A DNA stretch of 64,000 nucleotides from Streptomyces albofaciens JCM 4342 (GTDB lineage Bacteria > Actinomycetota > Actinomycetes > Streptomycetales > Streptomycetaceae): assembly GCF_008634025.1 (NCBI RefSeq), contig NZ_PDCM01000002.1:3745001-3809000 (forward strand), in the 5' to 3' direction. The notes under the pieces were generated by a model, which saw nothing but the letters and a program-made list of their open reading frames with translations, did no database searches and had not been told where the DNA came from. A program made the translations under genes and the position numbers. Positions within the stretch are counted from its first letter, which is position 1, and every line of letters starts with the position of its first letter. Below, one piece after another: positions 52,030-60,967 of the stretch.

Positions 52030-52150
52030 CCGGTGGGCCCAGTGTCCCCTGTGGGCCCAGTGTTCCCTGCGGGGCTGGTGTCCCCTGTGGGCCTGGTGTT
52101 CTCTGTGCGCCCGGTGTCCTCTGCGCGCCCGGTGTCCTCTGCGCGCCCGG
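52030..52150. repeat. 18-bp tandem repeat downstream of terD
   Basis: About seven copies of an 18-bp unit like GTGTCCCCTGTGGGCCCA follow one another, with the last two (GTGTCCTCTGCGCGCCCG) identical. The 51964-52263 gap holds no other feature. Confidence 0.85.
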
Positions 52151-52263
52151 TATGACGTCGGTCCGTACGGCCTTTCGTGGTCGTGCGGGCCGACGTCGGC
52201 GTTTACAAACGCACACACCAGGGAGATCGCCCGCCGGCCGCCCGCCCCGGCCGCGCCCGTCCA

Positions 52264-52710
52264 TCACTGCTCACCGACCGGTGGCTGACGGGCCAGGAAC
52301 TCGGCGAACGCCGCCGCCTGCTTCGGGTCCATATACCCCTGCCGCCCATGGACCGCCTGCCGCTCCAGCCAGTCGAGCCACCCGGCAGGGCGCAACTCGA
52401 CCACCACCGTCCGCCCCCGGGTGAACGTCATACGCTCGCCGTCCGCATGCACGTATCGTGTGTACGGACCATGCCGCACCGGTCCGGGCGGCCGTTCCTC
52501 AGCCGCGTCCGGCAGTGGTATCGGCGCACCGAGGAACCGCTGCGCCCAGTACTCCAGTTTGGCCAGTTCGGCCGCCGGGAGCAGCACGCTGTGCGGTAGG
52601 TCGCCCTGGGTGAGGAGTACGCGCTCTCCCGTCTGCTCGACGTGAGCGACCAGGTGACCGAAGTCTTCGACGGTGTCCGGCAGTTCAGCGCTTCTCATGG
52701 GTGCCGACAT
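52264..52710 (-). CDS. Phd/YefM antitoxin-like protein with C-terminal extension
   Basis: This predicted protein has 148 aa. Residues 10-60 (VEDFGHLVAHVEQTGERVLLTQGDLPHSVLLPAAELAKLEYWAQRFLG) resemble the Phd/YefM antitoxin fold, in which a short strand-helix unit dimerises and binds DNA. The C-terminal half (YTRYVHADGERMTFTRGRTVVVELRPAGWLDWLERQAVHGRQGYMDPKQAAAFAEFL) is unfamiliar. No toxin gene adjoins it, so it may be an orphan regulator. ATGs at 52710 and 52698 are both possible. Confidence 0.65.
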   Translation of the reverse strand: MSAPMRSAELPDTVEDFGHLVAHVEQTGERVLLTQGDLPHSVLLPAAELAKLEYWAQRFLGAPIPLPDAAEERPPGPVRHGPYTRYVHADGERMTFTRGRTVVVELRPAGWLDWLERQAVHGRQGYMDPKQAAAFAEFLARQPPVGEQ

Positions 52711-52957
52711 TACTGGCCGCCGCCGCCAAAAGATTCGGCCGTGGCCGGAGGGGCGCCGGAGGGTTGCCGGAGCGATGCCGCAGTGGGGGTAGCCCCCTAG
52801 AGAAGGTACCTCTCAGGTGAGGGCATCCCCCTGGTGAGAGCACCTCTCCGGTGGGTGTGTCCCCTGCCGAATCGGGCGGCTGGCCACAGCGCGCCGCCAT
52901 GTGCCCGCAGGCCATGATCCTTCTCAAGCCACCGCGCACAAGCCGAGGACGGACATC

Positions 52958-54616
52958 ATGGCCAAGCACCGGAACCGCGTCAGCCGACGGAGACTCCTGA
53001 CGACGACGGCGATGATCACGCTGGGAGCGGCGGCCCTTGCCCCCGCAACGGCCCAGGCAAATCCGACTCGGGATCCGTCTCCAGCGCCGACTCGGTATCC
53101 GACTCCAGCTCCGGCTCTGTCGTCGGCCTCAATGACCTCATCGGCTTCAAATGCGTCAAATGCCTCAGCCACCTCAACCGCCCCGGCCGCTTCGGTCAGC
53201 GCCTACGGGAACCAGAGCCCCGTCCGTGCCCTGGAGCAGGCAGCCCACCCGCTCCGTTCAACCGGCCCCGGCCGTAACACGGCCGATCTGCGCGCCCTCT
53301 CCGCGATGATCGGCAACGCCAAGGTGGTGGGTCTCGGCGAGGCCACGCACGGCTCGCACGAGTTCTTCACCATGAAGGAGCGTCTCTTCCGCCACCTGGT
53401 CGAGGAGAAGGGCTTCACCACCTTCGCCCTGGAACTGAGCTGGTCCGCCGGTCTTGAGATAGACGAGTACCTACAGACCGGTAAGGGCGACGGCCGCCAG
53501 ATCGCCAAGCGGGCGCTGGCCAACTCGCCGTGGGACCGCGAGGAATTCGTCAGCCTCATCACCTGGATGCGCGACTACAACCGCCGCCACCCCCACCGCA
53601 CCGTCCACTTCATGGGCGACGACATCGGCGCCCCGTCGATCAACGACGCGTTCTTCGCCCGGGTGACCGGCTACGTACAACGCACCCACCCGGAGTCGCT
53701 GCCACGGCTCAACGACCTGTACGCCGGGCTGCGCCCGATCGACGATGTCTTCGCCTACTTCCGCAAGCCGATAGCGGAACGACAGCGGCTGGCCGACAAG
53801 GCACAGCAGGCTCTGAAACTGATCACCAGCCTGAAGGACACCGAGGCCAGGCCCGGGGCCAGCGCTGGAACCAGGCCCGGGTCCGGCTCCGGGGTCCAGT
53901 CCGAGTCCGGCTCCGGGTCCGAGCCCAGGACCGGCTCCGGGGGCCAGTCCGAGCCCGGCTCCGGGGCCGAGCCCAGGACCGGCTCCGGGTCCGGGTCCGG
54001 GTCCGGGTCCGGGTCCGGTGGAGACGCCTACGCGTGGGCCGTGCAGAACGCCCGGTTCATCGCGCAAACCGCCAAGTTCCTCACCATGGACATCAACGAC
54101 CCGGCCTCGGTCACCGCCGCCCAGCGCTTCCGCGACGAGGTGATGGCCCGGAACGTCACCTGGTGGCAACGGCGTACCGGCCACAAGATCCTTCTCTCGG
54201 CGCAGAACGACCACGTCGGCTACGCCGCCGGCGATCCCGAGCTGTACCCCAAGACACAGGGCTCGTTCCTGCGCGACATGATCGGCAGGAACTACCTCCC
54301 CATCGGCTTCACCTTCTACCAGGGCTCTTTCCTGTCGAAGGACGCCGCCCTCACCGGCGATTGGAAGAAGTTCACCGTGGGCGCTCCCAAACCCACCACG
54401 AACGAGTACGTCCTCGACAAGGTCCGCCACCGGGACTTCTACCTCGACGTACGCCACGCCCCGCCGGCCGCCCGCACCTGGCTGAACACCACTCGCCCCA
54501 CGCGCAACATCGGCACCGAGTTCCCCCACCCGGACGCCCACGTCGCGATCGCCCGCTCCTTCGATGTCCTCGTCCACCTCCACAAGATCAACGCGGCCAC
54601 GAGGACAAAGCCGTAA
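52958..54616 (+). CDS. Secreted erythromycin-esterase-family protein
   Basis: This protein has 552 aa. The N-terminus NRVSRRRLLTTTAMITLGAAALAPATAQA is a twin-arginine-type signal peptide. A Ser/Thr/Ala linker follows, then the EreA/B-like domain, with VVGLGEATHGSHEFFTMKERLFRHLVEE (about residues 125-152), SWSAGLEI, HFMGDDIG and SAQNDHVGYA. A Gly/Ser/Arg-rich insert (GSGSGVQSESGSGSEPRTGSG) occupies about residues 295-352 inside the domain. Most family members do not inactivate erythromycin, so resistance is not implied. The ATG at 52958 is best for the signal peptide. Confidence 0.85.
   Translation: MAKHRNRVSRRRLLTTTAMITLGAAALAPATAQANPTRDPSPAPTRYPTPAPALSSASMTSSASNASNASATSTAPAASVSAYGNQSPVRALEQAAHPLRSTGPGRNTADLRALSAMIGNAKVVGLGEATHGSHEFFTMKERLFRHLVEEKGFTTFALELSWSAGLEIDEYLQTGKGDGRQIAKRALANSPWDREEFVSLITWMRDYNRRHPHRTVHFMGDDIGAPSINDAFFARVTGYVQRTHPESLPRLNDLYAGLRPIDDVFAYFRKPIAERQRLADKAQQALKLITSLKDTEARPGASAGTRPGSGSGVQSESGSGSEPRTGSGGQSEPGSGAEPRTGSGSGSGSGSGSGGDAYAWAVQNARFIAQTAKFLTMDINDPASVTAAQRFRDEVMARNVTWWQRRTGHKILLSAQNDHVGYAAGDPELYPKTQGSFLRDMIGRNYLPIGFTFYQGSFLSKDAALTGDWKKFTVGAPKPTTNEYVLDKVRHRDFYLDVRHAPPAARTWLNTTRPTRNIGTEFPHPDAHVAIARSFDVLVHLHKINAATRTKP
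53846..54023 (+). repeat. In-frame Gly/Ser repeat in the erythromycin-esterase-like gene
   Basis: Repeats built on GGCTCCGGGTCC keep the reading frame and encode an insert of about 58 residues. This is a low-complexity expansion inside an otherwise conserved domain. Confidence 0.8.
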
Positions 54617-54736
54617 CGCCCGTCCCCGATCTCTCACCCGACCCCGGCCCCGACCCCACACCCAGCTCCGGCCCAGCCTCGGGCCCGGTTCCGGCTGCGG
54701 CTCCGGCTCCGGCCATGCCGCAGTCGCCGCGGTCCG

Positions 54737-54773
54737 TGCGGCACCGGCCAGGTGGGAAATGGCCGGTGCCGCA
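54737..54773. terminator. Hairpin between the esterase and SGNH genes
   Basis: TGCGGCACCGGCCA and TGGCCGGTGCCGCA are perfect 14-bp arms around a 9-nt loop. CCTCACCCTCACCG repeats follow up to 54890. Confidence 0.7.
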
Positions 54774-54880
54774 TCGGGCCTTACGCCGAACCCGACGGGG
54801 GCCGCGCCCTATCCGCCCCCGGAGAGCGCCACCGCCTCACCACCTCAGCGCCTCACCCTCACCGCCTCACCCTCACCGCC

Positions 54881-56221
54881 TCACAGCTCGTCCAGATCCA
54901 CCGCCTCGGCCATCGCGCGGTACCCCGCGTCGCTCGGGTGCAGGTGGTCACCGGAGTCGTAGGCCGGGGCGAGGCGGTCACGGTCGGCCGGGTCGGACAG
55001 GGCCCGGTCCAGGTCGACCACGGCGTCGTACTCGCCGGAGCTGCGTATCCAGGCGTTGAGCGCGTCGCGCTTGGCCTCGCCGCGCTCGGAGTAGTAGGCG
55101 GCGCCCTTGAACGGTGTGACCGTCGCGCCGATCACCTTCACCCCCGCGGCGTGCGCCTGGCGAATCAACGACCGCTGCCCTTGCACGAGTTGGGCGAGCG
55201 AAACGTCAGGGGCCGAGCCATCGGGCCAATTGGGCGACGCGCTGGCGCCGATGTCGTTGATCCCCTCCAGCACGATGACCGAGCCCACGTTCGGCTCACC
55301 GAGCACGTCGTGCCGGAAGCGGGCCACGCCCTTCTCCCCGGCCCACGACGAGTCCGCGGTGATCCGGTTGCCACCGATGCCCTGGTTGAGCACGCCGCGC
55401 GGGCGTCCGGTGGCCGCGAAGCGCTCGGCGAGCGCGTCCGGGTAGCGGCGGTTCGCATCGGTGGTGGAGCCGTACCCGTCGGTGATGGAGTCGCCGAACG
55501 CCACCACCGCCTTCCGGCGCGCGTCGTCCTTGCCGCCGGAGACCTCGACGCCCGACAGGTAGTACCAGGACTGGGACTTCTCCGTGAAGGCCGCCGCGCC
55601 GGTGTCCGACCGGTGGTCGCCCTTCGCGCGGTAGGTCGTGGCCAGGGCGGCCTGGTGGAAGGTGGCCGGACCGGTCGGCCCGGCCACGTACAGCGTCACG
55701 GTCAGCGAATCCAGCGCCCGGACCTTGAACGGCAGCCCGTCACTGCGCACCTCGCCGCCCGCCGGTACGGTCACCGACCGGTGCCGCCCGAAGTACAGGT
55801 CCCGTACGGAACCATGCTGCACCGACGCCCCCTTGCCCGCTCGGGCGATGGTCGCGCCGGTCACCTTCAGCGGCGTACGGCCGTAGCGGTTGGACAGCTC
55901 GATACGGGCCTTGGTGCCACCCGTGCTGACCCGGACCACCTGCCGGACCGTGTGGTCGGTGAAGCCCGCCACCGACCAGTTGGGCATCAGTGCGTGCGGC
56001 GCCTGCGGCGAGGTGGCCCAGGCGCCCCGCCACCGCTGCCCACTGCCGCGATCACCGGGCGAGGCCCCCTTCTCCCCCGCCCCCGCGCCCGCTGCCGCCG
56101 GTACCGACGGCGACGCGGCCACGGCGGCCGCATCCCGCTCCGTACCGAGCACCGGCAGCGCTATCAGCGCCGCGGCGGCGAACAGTGCGACGCCCGAGCG
56201 TCTGGCCTTGGTACCTGACAT
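54881..56221 (-). CDS. Secreted SGNH/GDSL hydrolase
   Basis: This protein has 446 aa. A signal peptide at about residues 1-33 (RSGVALFAAAALIALPVLG) leads to an N-terminal beta-rich domain, then an SGNH hydrolase. Block I is AVVAFGDSITDGYGST (about 240, catalytic Ser), block III VIVLEGINDIGA (about 315), and block V DSGDHLHPSDAGY (about 425, Asp and His). Relatives are lipases, carbohydrate esterases and rhamnogalacturonan acetylesterases. The ATG at 56221 follows GGTGGGGATGATC. The substrate is unknown. Confidence 0.9.
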   Translation of the reverse strand: MSGTKARRSGVALFAAAALIALPVLGTERDAAAVAASPSVPAAAGAGAGEKGASPGDRGSGQRWRGAWATSPQAPHALMPNWSVAGFTDHTVRQVVRVSTGGTKARIELSNRYGRTPLKVTGATIARAGKGASVQHGSVRDLYFGRHRSVTVPAGGEVRSDGLPFKVRALDSLTVTLYVAGPTGPATFHQAALATTYRAKGDHRSDTGAAAFTEKSQSWYYLSGVEVSGGKDDARRKAVVAFGDSITDGYGSTTDANRRYPDALAERFAATGRPRGVLNQGIGGNRITADSSWAGEKGVARFRHDVLGEPNVGSVIVLEGINDIGASASPNWPDGSAPDVSLAQLVQGQRSLIRQAHAAGVKVIGATVTPFKGAAYYSERGEAKRDALNAWIRSSGEYDAVVDLDRALSDPADRDRLAPAYDSGDHLHPSDAGYRAMAEAVDLDEL

Positions 56222-56275
56222 GATCATCCCCACCCTCTGACTGATCGGATGCACAAATTGCACAAATCTGAGTCC

Positions 56276-56480
56276 GTTGATCCGGTTCGTTGATCCGGTT
56301 CGTCGGTCCAGCTCGTTGACCTGGCCGGTTTCGTTGCTCCGGCCGGTGTCGTCGGTCCGGTCGGTTCCGTTGCTCCGCCCGGCTTCGCTGCTCCGGCCGG
56401 TGTCGTAGCTCCGCCCGGTTTCGTTGCTCCGGCCGGTGTCGTAGCTCCGCCCGGTTTCGTCGCCTCGGCTCGTTGGTCCG
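56276..56480. repeat. 18-bp tandem repeat array upstream of the SGNH gene
   Basis: Roughly eleven copies of a unit like CCGGTTTCGTTGCTCCGG cover 200 bp. Some neighbouring copies are nearly identical (around 56385-56460). The array lies between two divergent genes. It does not look coding. Confidence 0.88.
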
Positions 56481-56579
56481 AGCCGCTACGCGTGTGCCGT
56501 GCCGGTCGGCCGACGCCCCCGGATGCTGCACCGACCGCGGAGGCGCGGACGAACGTACGAGCGTGACACCATCGAGGAC

Positions 56580-57077
56580 GTGATCGACCTCGGCTACTCC
56601 CTTTCCCGCCGTTTTCCGGACCCGCCGCAAACGGACTACCGCTCCGCGGACGTACGGGCCCTGCGCCACGACCTCTTCTGCGGCGACGTCTATCTGGCCG
56701 ATACCAAGGCGGACCGTGAGGTCTCGACCGCCTGGGGCTGGGTGCCGGTGCTGGACTTCGCCTGGGCCCTGTGCGACATCGTGGAACGGATCGACCGCGA
56801 TCCGCTCGGCAACCGCGCCGCTCAGCCGCAGTACGCCGAGCTGGATTTCACCGAATCGGCGGACCGCTTGTACTTCGAGCGCCGCTTCGGCTGGGTGGAG
56901 GTCGACGCCGACTGGATGCCGGCCGACGAGGCCCCGCTCACCTTCCAGCACTCCGAGCTGCGCCGTGAGGCCCGCGACTTCCTGCACGACCTGATCGCCG
57001 ACCTCACCGACATGCACGACGGGCTCGCCGACAACCCGACCGTATGGGACCTCCAGGCCCGCTTCCCCCGTGTGTGA
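56580..57077 (+). CDS. Hypothetical protein, function unknown
   Basis: This is a predicted 165-aa cytoplasmic protein beginning VIDLGYSLSRRFPDPPQTDY. It is rich in aromatic and acidic residues (AWGWVPVLDFAWALCDIVERID; LYFERRFGWVEVDADWMPADEAPLTF) and ends in a helix, LRREARDFLHDLIADLTDMHDGLADN. The frame is open from 56499, but the upstream residues are Arg/Pro-rich and unlike a protein start. A GAGGAC stretch precedes the GTG at 56580 at short spacing. I recognise no domain. It might be an immunity- or contact-type protein, but that is a guess. Confidence 0.65.
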   Translation: MIDLGYSLSRRFPDPPQTDYRSADVRALRHDLFCGDVYLADTKADREVSTAWGWVPVLDFAWALCDIVERIDRDPLGNRAAQPQYAELDFTESADRLYFERRFGWVEVDADWMPADEAPLTFQHSELRREARDFLHDLIADLTDMHDGLADNPTVWDLQARFPRV

Positions 57078-57143
57078 GCCGCGGCCGGGCCGCCCGTACG
57101 GGCGGTCCCGCTCCGCCCCACGCTCCCGTCCCCACCCGTAGCC

Positions 57144-57983
57144 TCATTCGACCCGCACCCCCATCTCCGCCGCGAAGGCCGGAGCCAGATCCATCAGCTG
57201 GGCCGGGCTGATCACCGCGCCCGACAGCCGGTCGATGCCCCGGGCGATGTCCAGGCGGGCGACTCCGCGCAGGTCGACGTCCCGCATCCGTACGGCGCTG
57301 AAATCCACCCGGGACAGCGTGCAGTCGTCGAAGCTCACCCGCTCCAGCTCCGCGCCGGCGAAGTCTGCCTCGACCAGGACGCAGCCCTCGAACGCGACAT
57401 CCTTGAGCTTCGCCTTGCGCAGGTTGAGGAAGTCGGCTTTCCCGCCACGCACCACGACCCGCTCCAGCACCGCTCCGTGCATCTGAACGCCACCGAGCCG
57501 GGCGTCCAGGATCTCCACATCGCGCAGCGATACCTGGGACAGGTCCGTGCCCACGCCGCGTACCCCGTCCAGCACGCTGTCGATGAAGCGCGCCCGGCTC
57601 AGAACCGTGTCGTTCAGCGCGCACCGACGGACCGCGCAGTCCATGAACCGCGCCCCGCGCCCCACCTGCCCCGTCAGGTCGGTGTCCGCGAGCTCCAGCC
57701 CGTCGTAATCCCCCTCGGTCTCCAACTCCGCGCCGGTGTACGGGCTCAGCTCCGGCAGCCGAACCGACGGCCGCCGTACCTCCCGCACGGCGCGCCCCGC
57801 ATCCGTCGTGCGCGCCCCCCGATCGGCAGCCGGCCCCGAACCCGCCGCTCGCCCCGTACGCGCCCCTCGCCCCTCCCGCACTGAACGACCATCCCGTACG
57901 GAACGGCCCTCCCGTACGGAACGCCCCTCCCCCGCCGAACGGCCCTCCCCAGCCGCCCGCCCCATCCGCTTCGCCCGCCCCAT
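57144..57983 (-). CDS. Pentapeptide-repeat protein
   Basis: This predicted protein has 279 aa. Residues 90-255 form a right-handed beta-helix of A(D/N)LxX repeats (LELADTDLTGQVGRGARFMDCAVRRCALNDTVLSRARFIDSVLDG; KADFLNLRKAKLKDVAFEGCVLVEADFAGAELERVSFDDCTLSRVDFSAVRMRDVDLRG). The first 50 residues are a 6-7-residue repeat, GEGRSVREGRS, probably disordered. The start at 57983 is one choice among ATGs at 57983 and 57965. Some relatives protect gyrase, but most have no known role. Confidence 0.82.
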   Translation of the reverse strand: MGRAKRMGRAAGEGRSAGEGRSVREGRSVRDGRSVREGRGARTGRAAGSGPAADRGARTTDAGRAVREVRRPSVRLPELSPYTGAELETEGDYDGLELADTDLTGQVGRGARFMDCAVRRCALNDTVLSRARFIDSVLDGVRGVGTDLSQVSLRDVEILDARLGGVQMHGAVLERVVVRGGKADFLNLRKAKLKDVAFEGCVLVEADFAGAELERVSFDDCTLSRVDFSAVRMRDVDLRGVARLDIARGIDRLSGAVISPAQLMDLAPAFAAEMGVRVE

Positions 57984-58260
57984 TCGCTCCGACCCCTCAT
58001 CGCGTTCCCACACGCCCGCCCACCGCCTTCCTGCCCGTGCCTGCCGCTTCCGCCCGCGCACCGCCGACTGACCCCATCGTGAACCACCCCACTGACAATC
58101 GCCGGAATCAGGCCTCTGACCAGCGCAGATACCCCTCCCCCGCACGCATGTCACAAGCGCGGCCACCCCATTCGTCGCATCCACGAGGGCCACCCGACCA
58201 CCCGGGGCGCCCAGCGACCCGCAGATCCGTCGCTTCACCTCGACCCAAGGAGGACCCACC

Positions 58261-59628
58261 ATGCGACGACCCACCATCACCGTCATCGGAGGCGGCTTCG
58301 CGGGGCTGACCGCGGCCATCTCCTGCGCCGAGGGCGGCGCCGCGGTCACCCTGTACGAGGCGCACCGTTCGCTCGGCGGCCGGGCCCGTACCGCCGACGG
58401 CCCGTACCGTACGAACGAGGGCCCGCACGCCCTCTACAACGGCGGCCCGCACTGGACCTGGCTCAAACAGCGCGGCCTTCTCAAGCCGCTCGCCCCGCTG
58501 CCGCCCCTCCAGGCGTCCCGGTTTCGCTTCCACCGCGACGGCGTGCCGCGCCGCCTGCCTCCCGCCGGCCTCCTCAAGCTGCGCGGACGCAAAAGCGCAC
58601 CGGTTGACCGGGACTTCTTCAGCTGGGCCGCCTCCCAGGAGGGCGAGGCGGCGGCCCGCGCCGCCGCCAACTACGTCGGCGTCGCGACGTTCCACCACGA
58701 CTCCGGCATGCTCTCCGCCGCCTTCGTCCAAGAGCGGCTACGCCGTACCACCTCGTTCCCGCCCGAAGCGCACTACATTCGAGGCGGCTGGGGTGAACTG
58801 ATCGCCCGTATGGCCGAGCACGCGCGCCAGTCGGGCGTACGCATCGAGACCGGAGCCCGCCTCGACACACTGCCCGAGGACGGCCCGGTGATCGTCGCGA
58901 CGCACCTCGAAGCCGCCCGCGCGCTCCTCAAGGACGAGCGTCTGACCTGGGACAGTGCCCGTACCGTGCTGCTCGACGTCGCGCTGCGCTCCCGGCGCGG
59001 CGACCTGTTCGCGATCTCCGGTCTCGACTTCCCCGGCTGGGTCGAACGCTTCACCGCCCAGGACCGCTCCCTCGCCCCGCACGGCGAGGAACTGCTCCAG
59101 TGCCAGGTCGGCATCGGCCCGGACGAGAACCGCGCCGACGGCGTCGCCCGCGCCGAGCGCCTGCTGGACGCCGGTTTCCCACAGTGGCGCGAGCGCCTTG
59201 TCCAGCGCCGCGAAGCGCTTTGCCTCGGCCGTACGGGCGCGGTGGACCTGCCCGGCACCACCTGGCGCGACCGGCCCGCCGTCGAACGCGGCGACGGCGT
59301 CTACCTGGCCGGCGACCAGGTGGCGGCGCCCGGCGTACTCAGTGAGGTCTCGTTCAGCAGTGCCCTGGAAGCAAGCACTCTGGCGCTCCGTTCCGCCAGG
59401 GCCGACCGCGCGAAGCCGTACGCACCTTCCAGCACCGGCCGCGGGACCGGCACCAGCACCGGCACCGGCACCAGCACCGGCACCAGCCCTACTTCAAGCC
59501 CCAGCCCCACCCCCACCACTGGCGGCACCTCCGCCACTAGCGGCACCCCCACCACTGGCCACACCACCACCGGCGACACCGCCAAGGCCGACAACACCGC
59601 CGCCGTCCCGCGTCTCAGCTCGTCGTGA
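58261..59628 (+). CDS. FAD-dependent oxidoreductase (amine oxidase/phytoene desaturase-like)
   Basis: This flavoprotein has 455 aa. The Rossmann dinucleotide motif TVIGGGFAGLTAAISCAEGGAAVTLYEA lies at residues 7-34, followed by SLGGRARTADGPYRTNEGPHALY. The C-terminal FAD motif is GDGVYLAGDQVAAPGVLSEVSFSSALEAS (about 347-375). The last 60 residues are Thr/Gly/Ser/Pro repeats (TGTGTSTGTSPTSSPSPTPTTGG), probably disordered. A perfect AAGGAGG ribosome site precedes the ATG. The substrate is unknown. Close relatives desaturate or oxidise carotenoid-like or amine substrates. Confidence 0.87.
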   Translation: MRRPTITVIGGGFAGLTAAISCAEGGAAVTLYEAHRSLGGRARTADGPYRTNEGPHALYNGGPHWTWLKQRGLLKPLAPLPPLQASRFRFHRDGVPRRLPPAGLLKLRGRKSAPVDRDFFSWAASQEGEAAARAAANYVGVATFHHDSGMLSAAFVQERLRRTTSFPPEAHYIRGGWGELIARMAEHARQSGVRIETGARLDTLPEDGPVIVATHLEAARALLKDERLTWDSARTVLLDVALRSRRGDLFAISGLDFPGWVERFTAQDRSLAPHGEELLQCQVGIGPDENRADGVARAERLLDAGFPQWRERLVQRREALCLGRTGAVDLPGTTWRDRPAVERGDGVYLAGDQVAAPGVLSEVSFSSALEASTLALRSARADRAKPYAPSSTGRGTGTSTGTGTSTGTSPTSSPSPTPTTGGTSATSGTPTTGHTTTGDTAKADNTAAVPRLSSS

Positions 59629-59673
59629 GTCTGCCGTGACGCCCCTCCAGAGGAGCCCGGACAGCAACCGACC

Positions 59674-59704
59674 TTGACCTCAACCAAAGTTGAGGCTCCA
59701 GAGT
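59674..59704 (+). promoter_or_regulatory. SoxR/MerR-type promoter before the quinone oxidoreductase gene
   Basis: TTGACC (59674-59679) and CAGAGT (59699-59704) are separated by 19 bp, the stretched spacing of MerR-type promoters. The palindrome CCTCAACCAAAGTTGAGG (59678-59695) fills the spacer and matches the layout of SoxR boxes. The gene downstream is a quinone oxidoreductase, a known kind of SoxR target. Confidence 0.65.
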
Positions 59705-59830
59705 GAGGGCCATCAGTCCCGGACGGCCACGCCTCTCCAGGCCCCGTCCGCAGGCCGCCGTCCACCAGTCCACCAGTTCACCAGTCCACCTGCCGTACCT
59801 CGCCCTTCCCGCCCCACCCTGGAGACCACC

Positions 59831-60844
59831 ATGCACGCCATCCGCCTGCACGCCTTCGGCCCCGCCGAGAACCTCGTATACGAGCGGACCGAGACCCCGC
59901 TGCCAGGCCCCGGCCAGGTCCGGATCGCCGTGGCGGCGGCCGGCGTCCACCTGCTCGACACGGCGCTGCGCGAGGGCCTCTCGGGCGGCCCGGCCCCGCT
60001 CCCCGACCTGCCGACCATCCCCGGCCGGGAGGTCGCGGGCACGGTCGACGCCCTCGGCGAAGGCACGGATCCCGCGTGGCTGGGCCGCCGGGTCGTCGCC
60101 CACCTGGGCATGAACCCCGGCGGCTACGCCGAGCAGGCCGTCGTCGACGCCGAAAAGCTCCACGACATCCCCGTCAACCTGGACGAGGCCCAGGCCGTCG
60201 CCATGATCGGCACCGGCCGCACCACCATGGGCATCCTCCGTTTCGCCGATCTCACCGCCGAGGACGTGGCCCTCGTCCCGGCTGCGGCCGGCGGCATCGG
60301 CTCGCTGCTCGTCCAGTACGCGAAGAATGTCGGCGCCACCGTCATCGGCCTGGCGGGCGGCCCGGCCAAGGTCGAACGCGTACGGAAACTGGGCGCCGAC
60401 CTCGCGATCGACTACACCAACGCCGGCTGGACCTCGGTGGTGCGCGCGTTTCTGAAGGTACGCGGGATACCGGGCGCCACCGTCGTCTTCGACTCCGTGG
60501 GCGGCGAGTCGGGCCGCGCCGCCGTGGACCTGCTCGCCCGGGGCGGACGGCACCTCGTCTTCGGCTGGTCCTCGGGCGGCCCGCTCACCGGCGGTCCACT
60601 GGAGTTCGCCGAGGGCGAGCTGGCCGAACGCGGCATCACCTCCGAGTCCGTACTCGGCCCCGCCATGCTGGCCAAGGCAGGCGGCGACAATCCGATGCGC
60701 ACCCTGGAGACCGCGTCACTTGCCGAAGCGGCAGCGGGCCGCCTCGTACCGGACGTACAGCGCTTCCCGCTCGCGGAAGCGGCGGCAGCACACCGGGCCC
60801 TGGAGAGCCGGGGAACGATGGGGAAGGTTGTGCTGATTCCGTAG
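59831..60844 (+). CDS. Quinone oxidoreductase-like zinc-type medium-chain reductase
   Basis: An MDR-superfamily protein of 337 aa. The catalytic-domain start is MHAIRLHAFGPAENLVYERTETPLPGPGQVRIAVAAAGVHLLDT. The substrate and cofactor regions are GREVAGTVDALGEG, VALVPAAAGGIGSLLVQYAKNVGATVIGLAG (about 150-182) and DSVGGESGRAAVDLLARGG. The zinc ligands of alcohol dehydrogenases are absent, as in NADPH:quinone reductases. The ATG at 59831 follows GGAGACCACC. The SoxR-type promoter about 130 bp upstream implies induction by redox-active compounds. Confidence 0.9.
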   Translation: MHAIRLHAFGPAENLVYERTETPLPGPGQVRIAVAAAGVHLLDTALREGLSGGPAPLPDLPTIPGREVAGTVDALGEGTDPAWLGRRVVAHLGMNPGGYAEQAVVDAEKLHDIPVNLDEAQAVAMIGTGRTTMGILRFADLTAEDVALVPAAAGGIGSLLVQYAKNVGATVIGLAGGPAKVERVRKLGADLAIDYTNAGWTSVVRAFLKVRGIPGATVVFDSVGGESGRAAVDLLARGGRHLVFGWSSGGPLTGGPLEFAEGELAERGITSESVLGPAMLAKAGGDNPMRTLETASLAEAAAGRLVPDVQRFPLAEAAAAHRALESRGTMGKVVLIP

Positions 60845-60885
60845 AGGTGCTGTGGGGCGGCTGTCCCCTACAGCTGCCCCTCCCC

Positions 60886-60933
60886 TTCCCTGCTCTCTTC
60901 CCTGCTCTCTTCCCTGCTCCCTTCCCTGCTCTC
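60886..60933. repeat. 12-bp polypyrimidine tandem repeat
   Basis: Four copies of TTCCCTGCTCTC (one with CC) lie between the convergent oxidoreductase and M24 genes. Confidence 0.85.
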
Positions 60934-60967
60934 TCCCCGCCCTTCCCCTCCCTCCCGATCGCCTCCC

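Noticed and set aside
52958..54616. A macrolide resistance determinant
   Set aside because: Only family resemblance supports this. Most erythromycin-esterase-like proteins have no shown macrolide activity, and this one appears to be exported.
56276..56498. A coding minus-strand frame through the 18-bp repeats
   Set aside because: It translates to monotonous RNRAELRHRPEQ repeats, lies upstream of a well-supported SGNH start and has no ribosome site.
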